Assembly: GCF_900103605.1 (NCBI RefSeq)
Contig: NZ_FNHY01000010.1
Location: 62,001-126,000 of the forward strand
Origin: Psychrobacillus sp. OK028
Lineage (GTDB): Bacteria > Bacillota > Bacilli > Bacillales_A > Planococcaceae
DNA: 64,000 nt
Direction of reading: 5' to 3'
Shown here: piece by piece, positions 28,519-38,521 of the stretch
How positions within the stretch are numbered: the stretch's first letter is position 1
Layout of the letters: each line of letters opens with the position of its first letter
Made by a program: the position numbers and the translations under genes
Notes under the pieces: model-generated
Told to the model about the DNA's origin: nothing
The model's database searches: none
Seen by the model: the letters and a program-made list of their open reading frames with translations, nothing else

Positions 28519-29100
28519 ATGAAAAATCAACGAGTATTAATATTAATGGAAATTGCTATATTTGCAGCGTTAGGATATGTGCTAGATATGATTGGCTTTG
28601 GAATGCCGCAAGGTGGATCAGTAACATTTGTTCTTGTACCAGTTATTTTAATGGCTTTTCGTCGTGGTATTGCAGCTGGGATAGCTACTGGATTTTTAAT
28701 AGGCGTGCTACAAGTGGTAACAGGTCGTTTTTACGCTGCACCATTATCATTTGAAATTGTTATTGCACAGGTAGCAATAGATTATTTTATCGCATTTATG
28801 GTTGCAGGATTCGCTGGCATTCTAAGACCAGCATTTATACAAGCTTATGAACAAAAAGACAAAACGAAAATGATTAAAGCTGTAGTCCTTGGTGCACTTA
28901 TCGCTGCTTTCCTTCGCTACTTAGCCCATGTGGCATCAGGTATACTATTTTTCGGAGAATTTGCTGGTGATAAAAATCCAATCTTGTATTCGTTAGTCTA
29001 TAATTCTACTTATATGATACCTGTATTTTTGTTAGCCTCTTTTATTTGTTCCGTTTTATTTGTTAAAGCTCCGCGCCTTGCACTGCCGAATTCTCACTAA
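28519..29100 (+). CDS. thiT: Thiamine ECF transporter S component
   Basis: A 193-residue membrane protein of the ThiT/YuaJ family that binds thiamine and works with the shared EcfA/EcfA'/EcfT energy module, which is not in this window. Six hydrophobic segments are visible, with the family motif YVLDMIGFGMPQGGSVTF near the N-terminus and GRFYAAPLSFE further on. The ATG at 28519 has AAAAGGGGATT in front. The TPP riboswitch directly upstream confirms the substrate class. Confidence 0.96.
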   Translation: MKNQRVLILMEIAIFAALGYVLDMIGFGMPQGGSVTFVLVPVILMAFRRGIAAGIATGFLIGVLQVVTGRFYAAPLSFEIVIAQVAIDYFIAFMVAGFAGILRPAFIQAYEQKDKTKMIKAVVLGALIAAFLRYLAHVASGILFFGEFAGDKNPILYSLVYNSTYMIPVFLLASFICSVLFVKAPRLALPNSH

Positions 29101-29129
29101 ATATGATATGATTAGAATACATTTAGTGA

Positions 29130-29897
<768 letters not shown>

Positions 29898-29900
29898 AAT

Positions 29901-29941
29901 AAAACGCCTTCGAAATTTTACTTTTTCGAAGGCGTTTTTTT
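29901..29941. terminator. Bidirectional terminator holding a stop codon in its loop
   Basis: AAAACGCCTTCGAAA pairs with TTTCGAAGGCGTTTT, followed by TTTT. It serves the methionine aminopeptidase gene. The stop of the convergent minus-strand gene (29918-29920) lies in the loop, so the last codons of that gene form one arm. Confidence 0.9.
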
Positions 29942-30646
29942 TATAAATAATATACCTACAATCAGCACACAGCTCAAAAATAGAGATGCTGCGGTTAGAA
30001 GTAGTTGGTTGAAGTTATGGAGAATTGCTACTCCAATGAAAGTCCAGATAAATACTGCGGACATAAGACGGTCAGAATAATGATAACGAAAATGAAGAGC
30101 TATGGCTGTTGCAATAGTTAAGAAAATAACTCCCCAAAGCGATTTTGTCATTCCAAATCCATCAAATTCATAAAACGTTAGGAGATAAGATAGATTTATG
30201 AAGAAACTGATAAATATCCAACTTAAAAAGAATGAGATTGGTAAACGATTCTTTCTATTTATATCATCTAAAGAATAGGTTAAATACAAGGTGAACAAAC
30301 ACCCAAGTAAAAGTGTAAGCGTAACAAAAGTATATAAAAAATGCTCATAATGCCAACTATATACACACAAAATATATAAAATAGAGGCTACTCCAAATAA
30401 TAGAATGCGCTTTGAGGGTATGGGACGGAAGGATTTATAATCCTTCGCCATATTCCAAATCCACCATGCTAATGATGCAAAAATAGCTATCCATATATAA
30501 AATACATAATTTGCAGGAGTGAAAAATACGGGAAGTCTTTTGAAAATCTCGCCACTAGTTTGATCATTTATAGGAAGAAAAGTAGATAATAATTTTACGA
30601 TTACAGTAGAGATGAAAAATACCATTAAGAGGATTATTTTAAACAT
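29918..30646 (-). CDS. Polytopic membrane protein, distantly TspO/MBR-like
   Basis: A 242-residue membrane protein with about seven hydrophobic segments. The stretch FFTPANYVFYIWIAIF followed by WWIWNMA resembles the PA-x-Y-x-FxIW motif of tryptophan-rich TspO/MBR relatives. The evidence is motif-level only and its role is unknown. The C-terminal KKTPSKK codons are part of the terminator at 29901-29941. It is convergent with the methionine aminopeptidase gene and divergent from the oligopeptidase gene. Confidence 0.65.
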   Translation of the reverse strand: MFKIILLMVFFISTVIVKLLSTFLPINDQTSGEIFKRLPVFFTPANYVFYIWIAIFASLAWWIWNMAKDYKSFRPIPSKRILLFGVASILYILCVYSWHYEHFLYTFVTLTLLLGCLFTLYLTYSLDDINRKNRLPISFFLSWIFISFFINLSYLLTFYEFDGFGMTKSLWGVIFLTIATAIALHFRYHYSDRLMSAVFIWTFIGVAILHNFNQLLLTAASLFLSCVLIVGILFIKKTPSKK

Positions 30647-30801
30647 TCAGCTGCCTCCTTCTAATTAATAAGTATACCTTTGAAATAATGCTACAACCAA
30701 TTAGATTTTGAATGTTATGTGACGAAAATCGAACAATCTGCAATAGAAAACATGATATACTAGAATTCTAAAACAATTTTCAATATAGGAGGAATATTTA
30801 G

Positions 30802-32604
30802 ATGATTGAACAAACTTATCCGGTTGTCTGGGATCTGGATCGCTTTTTTGATGGGGGAAGTAGCTCACCATCCCTAAGAAGCCATTTGGATGAAGTAAAA
30901 GGAAAACTGAGCAGCTTTGAAGCTAAACTAAAAAAACTTGAGTCGCCGACATCTATTGCAGACGTCGCTAAAATCGAGCAAACAATTAATGAGCTAAAAG
31001 ATATAGCTACCAATTTATCAGAAGGAGGAGCAGTAATAGGTTGTTTTTTAGCCCAGGATACAACGGATAAACAGGCAGCGTTATTACAAGGAGAGGTAGG
31101 ATCGCTATATGCTAAGCTTTCTTCTCAAATGCTAACGATTCAACAAGTGCTAAGCAAAACAGAGGAATCAGTGTGGGTGGAGCTACTGCAAACAGCTGAG
31201 CTTTCTCCATTTGCCTTTGTGTTGAATGAATGGAGAGATGAAGCAAAGAGAATGCTTTCTGAAAAAGAGGAAGACATTATTACGACACTTGGAGTAGATG
31301 GTTATCATTCCTGGGGACAGCTTTATGATTTATTGGTAGGCGATATTCGCATTAAACTCACAATAGACGGGGAAGAAAAAGAACTGTCGGTTGGTCAAGC
31401 AAATAATCTTAGCTCCCATGAGGATGCACTGATTCGTAAAGAGTCATTTGATGCATTAGAAGCTGCTTGGACAGAAAAAGAAGAGTTCTTTGCGAAAACA
31501 TTGAATCATATAGCAGGCTTCCGTCTTGCAATTTATGAAAAAAGAGGGTGGAATTCCGTTTTAGAGGAGCCTCTACATATTAATCGCATGAAAGAAGAAA
31601 CACTTCATGCAATGTGGGGGGCGATATCCAAGAATAAGGCTCCCTTCGTCGAATACTTAAATAAAAAATCGGCAATGCTAGGCGAAAAGCAAATGCATTG
31701 GTACGACTTAGATGCACCAGTTAGCGCTTCTACTCAGAAAATGGATTATCAGCAAGGTGCCGAGTTTATTTTAAAGCACTTTAAAGAATTCGGTTCAAAA
31801 TTAGAATCATTTTCAAGAAATGCATTTGAAAAGGGTTGGATTGAAGCAGAAGATCGTCCAAACAAACGTCCAGGAGGCTTTTGTACAGGTATGCCTGTAT
31901 CACAGGAATCGCGTATTTTTATGACATATAGTGGATCGATGTCGAATGTTTCTACCTTAGCGCATGAATTAGGTCATGCCTTCCATTCATATGCTTTAAG
32001 ACCGGTACACTGGATGAATCGCCAATATGCAATGGGTGTAGCTGAAACTGCCTCTACATTTGCTGAAATGATTGTAGCAGACGCAGCAGTAAAAGAAGCA
32101 AAAACGGCTGACGAAAAAATTGCTTTACTGGAGGACAAAATCCAACGTAGTGTAGCATTTTTCATGAATATCCATGCTCGGTTTTTATTTGAAACTAGAT
32201 TCTATGAGGAACGTAAAAAAGGAATCGTTTCTGCTACTAGATTAAATGATTTAATGGAAGCAGCTCAACAGGAGGCATATGGAGATGCTTTAGACACGAC
32301 ACACCCACACTTTTGGGCATCGAAACTACATTTCTATATAACAGAAGTTCCATTTTACAACTTCCCATATACATTTGGTTACTTATTCTCTTTAAGCATT
32401 TATGCAAAAGCTATAAGCGAAGGTGCTAACTTTGAGGAAAAATATATTGCGCTATTACAAGATACAGCAGTAATGTCAGTAGAAGATTTAGCGATGAAGC
32501 ATTTAAATGAAGACATTACTCAAGAAGCATTTTGGATAAAAGGAATTGACCTTTGTATTCAGGATGTGAACGAATTTATCCAATTAACTAATGTAAAAGG
32601 GTGA
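30802..32604 (+). CDS. M3 family oligoendopeptidase (PepF type)
   Basis: A 600-residue zinc oligopeptidase that degrades short peptides in the cytosol. The active site HELGHAFH begins at H388, with H392 as second ligand and the distal glutamate in NRQYAMGVAETASTFAE. The N-terminal helical domain (about 1-190) restricts access to peptides. The architecture matches the pepF/M3 family clan. AGGAGG precedes the ATG. A GNAT acetyltransferase gene follows six bases after its stop, probably in the same operon. Confidence 0.93.
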   Translation: MIEQTYPVVWDLDRFFDGGSSSPSLRSHLDEVKGKLSSFEAKLKKLESPTSIADVAKIEQTINELKDIATNLSEGGAVIGCFLAQDTTDKQAALLQGEVGSLYAKLSSQMLTIQQVLSKTEESVWVELLQTAELSPFAFVLNEWRDEAKRMLSEKEEDIITTLGVDGYHSWGQLYDLLVGDIRIKLTIDGEEKELSVGQANNLSSHEDALIRKESFDALEAAWTEKEEFFAKTLNHIAGFRLAIYEKRGWNSVLEEPLHINRMKEETLHAMWGAISKNKAPFVEYLNKKSAMLGEKQMHWYDLDAPVSASTQKMDYQQGAEFILKHFKEFGSKLESFSRNAFEKGWIEAEDRPNKRPGGFCTGMPVSQESRIFMTYSGSMSNVSTLAHELGHAFHSYALRPVHWMNRQYAMGVAETASTFAEMIVADAAVKEAKTADEKIALLEDKIQRSVAFFMNIHARFLFETRFYEERKKGIVSATRLNDLMEAAQQEAYGDALDTTHPHFWASKLHFYITEVPFYNFPYTFGYLFSLSIYAKAISEGANFEEKYIALLQDTAVMSVEDLAMKHLNEDITQEAFWIKGIDLCIQDVNEFIQLTNVKG

Positions 32605-32610
32605 AGGTGC

Positions 32611-33156
32611 TTGATTTATCTAGAAGGGGATACATGCTATATACGAACATTAAATACGAAGGATGCACCAGCCCTAGCTGATCTAACATATCGCAATAAG
32701 ATGTATTGGTCCGTCTATGAACCGTTACATCGTGATGACTATTATACGACTTCTGTGCAACGTGAGAAGATTCGAGAATCTCTTATGCTATCGAAGGAAA
32801 AAAGAGAGTTTAGCTTCGGTATTTTCGAGCATTTCACAGATCGAATGATTGGTAATGTATCGCTATATAGTATCAAAAGAATGCCTTTTTCAAGTGGGCT
32901 AATTGGATATTCTATGGATGAATTTTATGTCGGAAAAGGAATTGCTTCCGAAGCAGTGCACCTAGTAAAAATGTTTGGATTTGAGCATGTCCAATTAAAT
33001 CGTATTGAAGCATATGTATCACCACAAAATAATGGTTCTATCAAAGTGTTAGAAAAAAATGGGTTTATGCAAGAGGGATTATTACGAAAACTGCTCTATA
33101 TTAATGGGATATGGCAGGATCATTTTATTTATGCAGCTTTAACTGAGGAACAATGA
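32611..33156 (+). CDS. GNAT acetyltransferase, RimJ/RimL type
   Basis: A 181-residue N-acetyltransferase. The family pattern is clear: RTLNTKDAPALADLTYRN at the N-terminus, IGYSMDEFYVGKGIASEAV as acetyl-CoA loop, and NRIEAYVSPQNNGSIKVLEKNGFMQEGLLRK. It resembles RimJ/YdaF-type enzymes that may acetylate ribosomal proteins; the real substrate is unknown. The start is TTG at 32611 with AAAGGG upstream, overlapping the end of the oligopeptidase operon gene by spacing only. Confidence 0.88.
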   Translation: MIYLEGDTCYIRTLNTKDAPALADLTYRNKMYWSVYEPLHRDDYYTTSVQREKIRESLMLSKEKREFSFGIFEHFTDRMIGNVSLYSIKRMPFSSGLIGYSMDEFYVGKGIASEAVHLVKMFGFEHVQLNRIEAYVSPQNNGSIKVLEKNGFMQEGLLRKLLYINGIWQDHFIYAALTEEQ

Positions 33157-33185
33157 AAGAGTAAGAGTATGCTTGATAAAATAAC

Positions 33186-33228
33186 AACGAGGCTATTCAG
33201 TAACAATGAATAGCCTCGTTTTTTTTCT
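33186..33228 (+). terminator. Strong terminator after the GNAT gene
   Basis: ACGAGGCTATTC pairs with GAATAGCCTCGT (12 bp), followed by TTTTTTTT. Confidence 0.9.
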
Positions 33229-33253
33229 TCCTGTCGATTTCCCGGGAAATAAA

Positions 33254-33823
33254 TTATTTTTTGTCGATATTACCGTCAGTTACTAAATCTAGACGACCAG
33301 TTTCTGGATCAATAATTAGTCCATGCACTGGAATATCTGGAAGCATGAGAGGATGATTTCTAATCATATCTACACTATGTAATACACTAGATTCTACGTT
33401 TGAAAAACCTTCTAACCATTTTTCTATGTCTACACCTGCATTGCTTAATACATCTAATACGCGAGGGTGTACGCCACGAGAGATCATCTTATCCACAATT
33501 TTGTCCGTTTCAATTCCACTCATTCCACAATCATGATGACCAATTACGTATATTTCATCGGCCTGTAGCTCATAAACAGCTACAATCAGACTACGCATAA
33601 TTCCACCAAATGGATGGTTGATGACTGCTCCGGCACTTTTCACAATTTTAACATCACCATTTTTAAAATTCATGGATTTTGGAAGCATCTCCGTTAAACG
33701 TGTATCCATGCATGTTAAGATAACTATACGCTTGTTTGGAAATTTAGTCGTCAAAAATGGTTCATAAAGTTTATTTTCTACAAAGTATTCATTGTATTTT
33801 AAAATCTCTTGTAAGCTTGGCAT
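33254..33823 (-). CDS. Beta-class carbonic anhydrase (YtiB type)
   Basis: Interconverts CO2 and bicarbonate using zinc. 189 residues. The zinc ligands are C38 in ILTCMDTRL, H96 and C99 in GHHDCGM, with the D40/R42 catalytic dyad. Size and the DTRL...GHHDCGMSG context match B. subtilis YtiB and related small beta/epsilon-clade enzymes. GGAGG precedes the ATG at 33823. It is monocistronic, convergent with the GNAT gene. Confidence 0.92.
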   Translation of the reverse strand: MPSLQEILKYNEYFVENKLYEPFLTTKFPNKRIVILTCMDTRLTEMLPKSMNFKNGDVKIVKSAGAVINHPFGGIMRSLIVAVYELQADEIYVIGHHDCGMSGIETDKIVDKMISRGVHPRVLDVLSNAGVDIEKWLEGFSNVESSVLHSVDMIRNHPLMLPDIPVHGLIIDPETGRLDLVTDGNIDKK

Positions 33824-33939
33824 CGTATTCCTCCTTTATGTTCTAATTATATTTTAAAGGAAATGAAAGAGAAATGCTTTATTTAACCCTTGAATCTGTT
33901 AAAAAAAGCATTGTCAATTACTTACATATTAAATTTACA

Positions 33940-34947
33940 TTATTTTGCTAGTTTTTGTTTTCGGTCCGATATAAAAAAAGCTTTTCCTGTTCCGATTGCT
34001 ACCGATTGTAAAGGTTCTGGGGCAATATGAACTGGTACTTCGATGACTGAAGTCAACCACTCAGAAATGTCTTTTAATAACGCTCCGCCACCAGTTAAAA
34101 TCACTCCATGGTCAACTATATCACCTGCAAGCTCAGGAGGACAGGTTTCCAATGTTGCACGAATAGCTTCTAAAATAGTTTCGAGAGATTCAGTAAGTAC
34201 ACCTTGAATTTGAGTAGAAGATAGATGAATTGTCTTTGGTAATCCAGTCACCACATCTCGTCCAGTTACTTGCATTTGTTCAACTGCATGAGGCACTAAA
34301 GCATGTCCTATTGTCATTTTAATAATCTCAGCTGTTGGTTCGCCGATTATGACATTATACTCTTTTCGGACAAAGTGAATAATAGCCTCATCCATGCGAT
34401 CACCAGCAGCCTTAACGGTATTAGAAGCTACTACTCCACCGAAAGAAATAATCCCCACTTCAGTAGTGCCCCCACCTATATCAACAATCATACTAGCTAC
34501 GGGCTCGTCAACAGGAAGACCTGCACCGATTGCAGCAGCAACGGGTTCTTCCATTAGCTGAACATCTTTAGCTCCACTATGTCTCACTGCATCCTGAATC
34601 GCTCTTCGTTCAACAGACGTTGCACCAGATGGTGTACATACGATGACAGTTGGTTTTCTCAATGAAGTACCGAGTTTTTTTCCTGCTTTTTGCATAATAA
34701 GTTTTAATAATTGTGTGGTAATATCAAAATCGGCAATTACTCCATCCTTTAATGGACGTATTACCTCGATAGATGTTGGTGTTTTGCCGATCATTTTTTT
34801 AGCTTCTTCTCCAAAAGCTACAATTTCGCGTGTTTTTGTATTTACTGCTACTACTGTAGGCTCATTTATAAGTAATCCCTTGCCTTTTGTATAAACTAAT
34901 GTATTTGCGGTACCTAAATCTATTCCAATATGTGAGTTTGAAAACAT
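33940..34947 (-). CDS. mreBH: Rod-shape determining actin homologue MreBH
   Basis: A bacterial actin that organises lateral wall synthesis and, in B. subtilis, directs the hydrolase LytE. 335 residues. The ATPase motifs are complete: [12 protein letters not shown] (phosphate 1), [19 protein letters not shown] (phosphate 2) and [11 protein letters not shown] (adenosine). It stands alone without mreC/mreD, as mreBH does, while mreB and mbl sit elsewhere in Bacillus genomes. MreBH rather than Mbl is chosen from the solitary context and the N-terminal [12 protein letters not shown]; the choice is likely, not certain. AGGAGG precedes the ATG. Confidence 0.85.
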   Translation of the reverse strand: MFSNSHIGIDLGTANTLVYTKGKGLLINEPTVVAVNTKTREIVAFGEEAKKMIGKTPTSIEVIRPLKDGVIADFDITTQLLKLIMQKAGKKLGTSLRKPTVIVCTPSGATSVERRAIQDAVRHSGAKDVQLMEEPVAAAIGAGLPVDEPVASMIVDIGGGTTEVGIISFGGVVASNTVKAAGDRMDEAIIHFVRKEYNVIIGEPTAEIIKMTIGHALVPHAVEQMQVTGRDVVTGLPKTIHLSSTQIQGVLTESLETILEAIRATLETCPPELAGDIVDHGVILTGGGALLKDISEWLTSVIEVPVHIAPEPLQSVAIGTGKAFFISDRKQKLAK

Positions 34948-35161
34948 TTGTCTTCCTCCTATTCCAATCGTACTTAGTAATTATAATAGATAAATGGCAG
35001 CTTGCCATTTGTAACATAATGGAAATTTACATATGTTTCAACAGAGTTTAGGATATTTGGTATGGATGGAAGGGTGAAAATGAGTGGATAGTAACAGTTT
35101 GTCATCTAGATGTAATAGTATTGTAGTAAAATTGAAAAGAAAAAGAGAAGAGATAACATAT

Positions 35162-35197
35162 AAAAAACAACCGTCCAAATGCTCGACGGTTGTTTTG
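35162..35197 (-). terminator. Terminator of the 44-residue protein gene
   Basis: AAAACAACCGTC pairs with GACGGTTGTTTT; on the minus strand it is followed by a T run. It lies just after the stop at 35202-35204. Confidence 0.8.
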
Positions 35198-35201
35198 TGA
35201 A

Positions 35202-35336
35202 TTATGAAAGAGGTTTTGGATCAACTGTAGTTGAATCTTTTGAATTCATCGCTTTTCCAAAATAGTGTAAAATTGTAAATCCAACGATACCCAATGCACC
35301 AGAAAATCCAAGTACTGTAACTGTGAATAAAGCCAT
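35202..35336 (-). CDS. Small single-pass membrane protein, 44 residues
   Basis: A short gene with GAGGTG seven bases before the ATG at 35336 and a terminator right after the stop. The product begins MALFTVTVLGFSGALGIVGF, giving one membrane helix of about 25 residues, then a charged tail ending DPKPLS. No family is recognised. It lies 90 bases after the M29 aminopeptidase gene on the same strand, with no clear terminator between, so it may be its operon partner. The rest of 34948-35161 shows no gene. Confidence 0.6.
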   Translation of the reverse strand: MALFTVTVLGFSGALGIVGFTILHYFGKAMNSKDSTTVDPKPLS

Positions 35337-35426
35337 TATAAAACACCTCACTAGTCTTGTTTGTATTCATTATAACGCAAATTTGAAATAATAGTAACTA
35401 GTAATATATAGAATTTCCGTTAACTA

Positions 35427-36659
35427 TTAAAATGCCCAATTTCCATTACGGAATATTGGCTCTGAAGTTCCGTCTTCTTTAATACCATCGATATTCATTT
35501 TATCAGAACCGATCATGAAATCTACATGCGTTATACTTTCGTTTAACCCGTTTTCAGCTAGTTCTTCTCGAGTCATTTTCTTGCCGCCTTCTAAACAAAA
35601 AGCATATGCACTACCAATTGCTAAGTGATTAGAAGCATTTTCGTCAAATAATGTGTTGTAAAATAATAGATTCGAGTTAGAAATTGGTGAGTCATGTGGT
35701 ACAAGTGCTACTTCGCCAAGATAATGAGAGCCTTCGTCCGTTGCAACTAAGTTTTCTAAAACTTCTTGTCCTTGCTCCGCTTCCACTTTAACGATACGTC
35801 CATTTTCAAATGTGATTGTGAAGTTATCAATAATATTCCCGCCATAGCTTAAAGGTTTAGTGCTCGCTACATAGCCGTTTACACCAGTTTTTAATGGCAC
35901 AGAGAATACTTCTTCTGTTGGCATGTTAGCCATGAAAGAAAATCCTTTTTCGTTTGTGCTACCAGCCCCACACCATAAATGTCCTTTTGGTAATTCAATC
36001 GTTAAGTCCGTTCCAGGAGCAGTGTAATGAAGCTTATGATAATTTTTTTCGTTCAGATAATCTACCTTTGTGTGTAATAGGTTATCGTGTTCGATCCAAG
36101 CTTCTGTTGGATTTGGCACATCAGCACGAACTGCTTGGAAAATTGCCTCCCAAAGTGCTGGCACTTGTTCTTCCTCGGATAATTCAGGGAACACTTTCTT
36201 AGCCCAATCTTTAGATGGAGATGCAATTACAGACCAACTAATTTTATCCGATTGAACATACTGGCGATATTTGTTTAAAGCTTGACCGGCAGCTTTTTGG
36301 AACGCAGAAATTCTAGTAGGGTCCATTCCTTTTAATAGGTCTGGGCTTTGGCTAACAACGCTTATAAAAGCAGCGCCGCCTTCAGCTAATAACTCTTTTT
36401 CCTGAGCCTTCCAGGAAGGGAAAAATTCGAATGAGTCAGCAGGTGCAAGTTCATAGCGTAAGCGCGTGATTTCATCATCTGCAAAATCTACAAATACTTG
36501 TTTAGCTCCAGCAAGGTAAGCTTTCTTTGTTATTAAACGAACTAACTCAACGCTATCAATGGAAGCAGCGATAAATAAATTTTGACCAGGTTGAATATTT
36601 ACTCCTACCTCTACAGCAAGTGCAGCATAGTTTTCTAATTTTGTATGGAATGATGTCAT
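35427..36659 (-). CDS. M29 family aminopeptidase, paralogue 2
   Basis: A second 410-residue AmpS-like metallo-aminopeptidase. It shares long stretches with the copy at 24412-25644, including NMPTEEVFSVPLKTGVNGYV, LVPHDSPISNSN, FNTLFDENASNHLAIG and HVDFMIGSDKMNIDG, and the two are clearly paralogues of equal length. Both look intact, with ligands conserved. GGAAG precedes the ATG. Different promoters and neighbours suggest different expression rather than a recent tandem duplication. Confidence 0.93.
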   Translation of the reverse strand: MTSFHTKLENYAALAVEVGVNIQPGQNLFIAASIDSVELVRLITKKAYLAGAKQVFVDFADDEITRLRYELAPADSFEFFPSWKAQEKELLAEGGAAFISVVSQSPDLLKGMDPTRISAFQKAAGQALNKYRQYVQSDKISWSVIASPSKDWAKKVFPELSEEEQVPALWEAIFQAVRADVPNPTEAWIEHDNLLHTKVDYLNEKNYHKLHYTAPGTDLTIELPKGHLWCGAGSTNEKGFSFMANMPTEEVFSVPLKTGVNGYVASTKPLSYGGNIIDNFTITFENGRIVKVEAEQGQEVLENLVATDEGSHYLGEVALVPHDSPISNSNLLFYNTLFDENASNHLAIGSAYAFCLEGGKKMTREELAENGLNESITHVDFMIGSDKMNIDGIKEDGTSEPIFRNGNWAF

Positions 36660-36792
36660 TGGGATACTTCCTTTCTATTATTAGTTCCATATTATCAGTA
36701 ATGAGCTAGTCTTATCAATATTCAAAGTAGTATAAAAGTTAAATTTTGTTCATAATTCGGATACTTTATTAAATCATTTGGTAGAAATTTAT

Positions 36793-36818
36793 TAAAAAAA
36801 TCTTATTATAGCCGAAAT
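36793..36818 (+). promoter_or_regulatory. Sigma-D-like promoter of motAB
   Basis: TAAA (36793-36796) and GCCGAAAT (36811-36818) are separated by 14 bases, close to the flagellar sigma-D consensus TAAA-N15-GCCGATAT. motA starts 32 bases downstream, and motAB is a known sigma-D target in B. subtilis. Confidence 0.7.
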
Positions 36819-36850
36819 AAAGTACAGAAATAGAATGTGGGGGAAGTTGA

Positions 36851-37654
36851 ATGGATAAGTCTACAATTTTTGGTTTAATAATAGGTTTTGTATCATTAGT
36901 AGTCGGGATGGTGTTAAAGGGTGTTACATTGAGTGCATTATTAAATCCTGCAGCAATCTTAATAATAATTTTCGGTACAATTGCTACAATAGTTATTGGG
37001 TTCCCAATGAACGAGTTAAAAAGAGTACCTAAGTTATTTGGGGTTATTTTTAAAGAAGCAAAACTTGTTCCTGACGTGGAAGTTATTAAAATGTTCTCAA
37101 GCTTGGCAGATTTAGCAAGAAGAGAAGGATTATTGGCGCTTGAAAGTAGAACAACTGATGTAGAAGACCCTTTTTTAAAAAATGGTCTTACGTTAGCGAT
37201 TGATGGGCAAAATGCAGACTATATTCGAGATGTATTAACAGAGGAAATTGAGGCATTAGAGGAAAGACATTCTGGTGGTGCTCAAATTTTTACTCAAGCG
37301 GGTACATATGCTCCAACACTTGGTGTACTTGGAGCTGTAGTAGGGTTAATAGCTGCCTTAAGTGATATGAATGATATTGATAAACTAGCTCATGCTATTT
37401 CTGCAGCCTTTGTAGCTACTCTTTTAGGTATCTTCACTGGGTATGTATTATGGCATCCATTTGCAAATAAATTAAAACGTAAATCTAAGCAAGAAATTAG
37501 ACAAAAGACAATGATGCTAGAAGGTATACTTTCAGTATTAGAAGGAGATGCTCCACGAGTTATTGAACAAAAACTGGCTTCCTACTTATCTATGTCAGAA
37601 CGTAAAAAAGTATTAGATGAAAGTGGGGAGGCAGACCTTGGCAAAGAAGCATAA
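36851..37654 (+). CDS. motA: Flagellar motor stator subunit MotA
   Basis: Forms, with MotB, the ion channel stator of the flagellar motor in the cytoplasmic membrane. 267 residues with four membrane segments: two at the N-terminus, and two near residues 155-205 (TLGVLGAVVGLIAALSD; FVATLLGIFTGYVLW). The cytoplasmic loop carries the conserved LADLARREGLLALE. The 3' end overlaps motB by 17 bases. A sigma-D-like promoter precedes it. Whether the stator uses protons or sodium cannot be read reliably. Confidence 0.95.
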   Translation: MDKSTIFGLIIGFVSLVVGMVLKGVTLSALLNPAAILIIIFGTIATIVIGFPMNELKRVPKLFGVIFKEAKLVPDVEVIKMFSSLADLARREGLLALESRTTDVEDPFLKNGLTLAIDGQNADYIRDVLTEEIEALEERHSGGAQIFTQAGTYAPTLGVLGAVVGLIAALSDMNDIDKLAHAISAAFVATLLGIFTGYVLWHPFANKLKRKSKQEIRQKTMMLEGILSVLEGDAPRVIEQKLASYLSMSERKKVLDESGEADLGKEA

Positions 37655-38411
37655 AAAACATAAGCATGAAGAGGAAGTAAGTGAAGCATGGCTACTTCCA
37701 TATTCCGATGTTTTGACCTTATTGTTAGCATTATTTATAGTATTATTTGCAACGAGTTCCGTAGACCAACAAAAATTGGAAAAAATGTCTCAAGCATTCA
37801 ACGAAGTCCTTAATGGAGGAACTGGTATTTTTGATCAGCCATCTCCTGTTGAGATGCCAGATGCTCCTAACGATTCAGGTCAGGGCGAAGAGGGGGAGAG
37901 CACTGCATATATGGAAGATCAACAAGCGCTTGCAGAAATTCAAGACAGTGTGGACGAATATATAGCAGTAAATGCGCTCGAAAAACAATTCCTAACTAAA
38001 TTAACAGACGAAGGATTACTAGTAACGATAAGAGACAGTATATTATTCGATACTGGAGAGGCAGAAGTAAAAGGAGAGTATCGTCAAATAGCTGAAGATA
38101 TCGCCGATTTACTTGTGTTTGATCCTCCAAGAAATGTAGTAATAACTGGTCATACTGATAATATCCCAATCTCTAGTAGTGAGTATTCTTCCAATTGGGA
38201 GTTAAGTGTTATGCGTTCAGTGAACTTCCTGAAAATATTAGCAGGAAATAATACGATTGATCCGTTATATTTTAGTGCAAAAGGTTACGGTGAATTTAGA
38301 CCTGTAGCTTCGAATGATACCCCAGCAGATCGAGCAAAAAACAGACGAGTTGAGGTACTAATTCAACCACTTGTTTTAGAAGATGGTACATTAAACGATC
38401 AACCCGAGTAA
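37638..38411 (+). CDS. motB: Flagellar motor stator subunit MotB
   Basis: A 257-residue stator protein anchoring the motor to peptidoglycan. Basic N-terminus (MAKKHKKHKHEEE), one membrane helix with the essential aspartate D24 in PYSDVLTLLLALF, an acidic linker, and a C-terminal OmpA-like domain (VVITGHTDNIPI; SVNFLKILAGN; AKNRRVEVLI). TTG at 37638 is preferred because GGGGAGG lies seven bases upstream; the ATG at 37617 has no such site. It ends in a strong terminator. Confidence 0.95.
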   Translation: MAKKHKKHKHEEEVSEAWLLPYSDVLTLLLALFIVLFATSSVDQQKLEKMSQAFNEVLNGGTGIFDQPSPVEMPDAPNDSGQGEEGESTAYMEDQQALAEIQDSVDEYIAVNALEKQFLTKLTDEGLLVTIRDSILFDTGEAEVKGEYRQIAEDIADLLVFDPPRNVVITGHTDNIPISSSEYSSNWELSVMRSVNFLKILAGNNTIDPLYFSAKGYGEFRPVASNDTPADRAKNRRVEVLIQPLVLEDGTLNDQPE

Positions 38412-38418
38412 TAATAAA

Positions 38419-38455
38419 GACTGACAACTAATTCAATGGTTGTCAGTTTTTTATT
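38419..38455 (+). terminator. Terminator of motAB
   Basis: ACTGACAAC pairs with GTTGTCAGT around a nine-base loop, followed by TTTTTTATTT. Confidence 0.85.
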
Positions 38456-38521
38456 TGACTTTTTAAAACAAAAGTTTATAATTAAAACAAAAGTTCAAGG
38501 TAATGAGGAGGTGTAAGCAAA

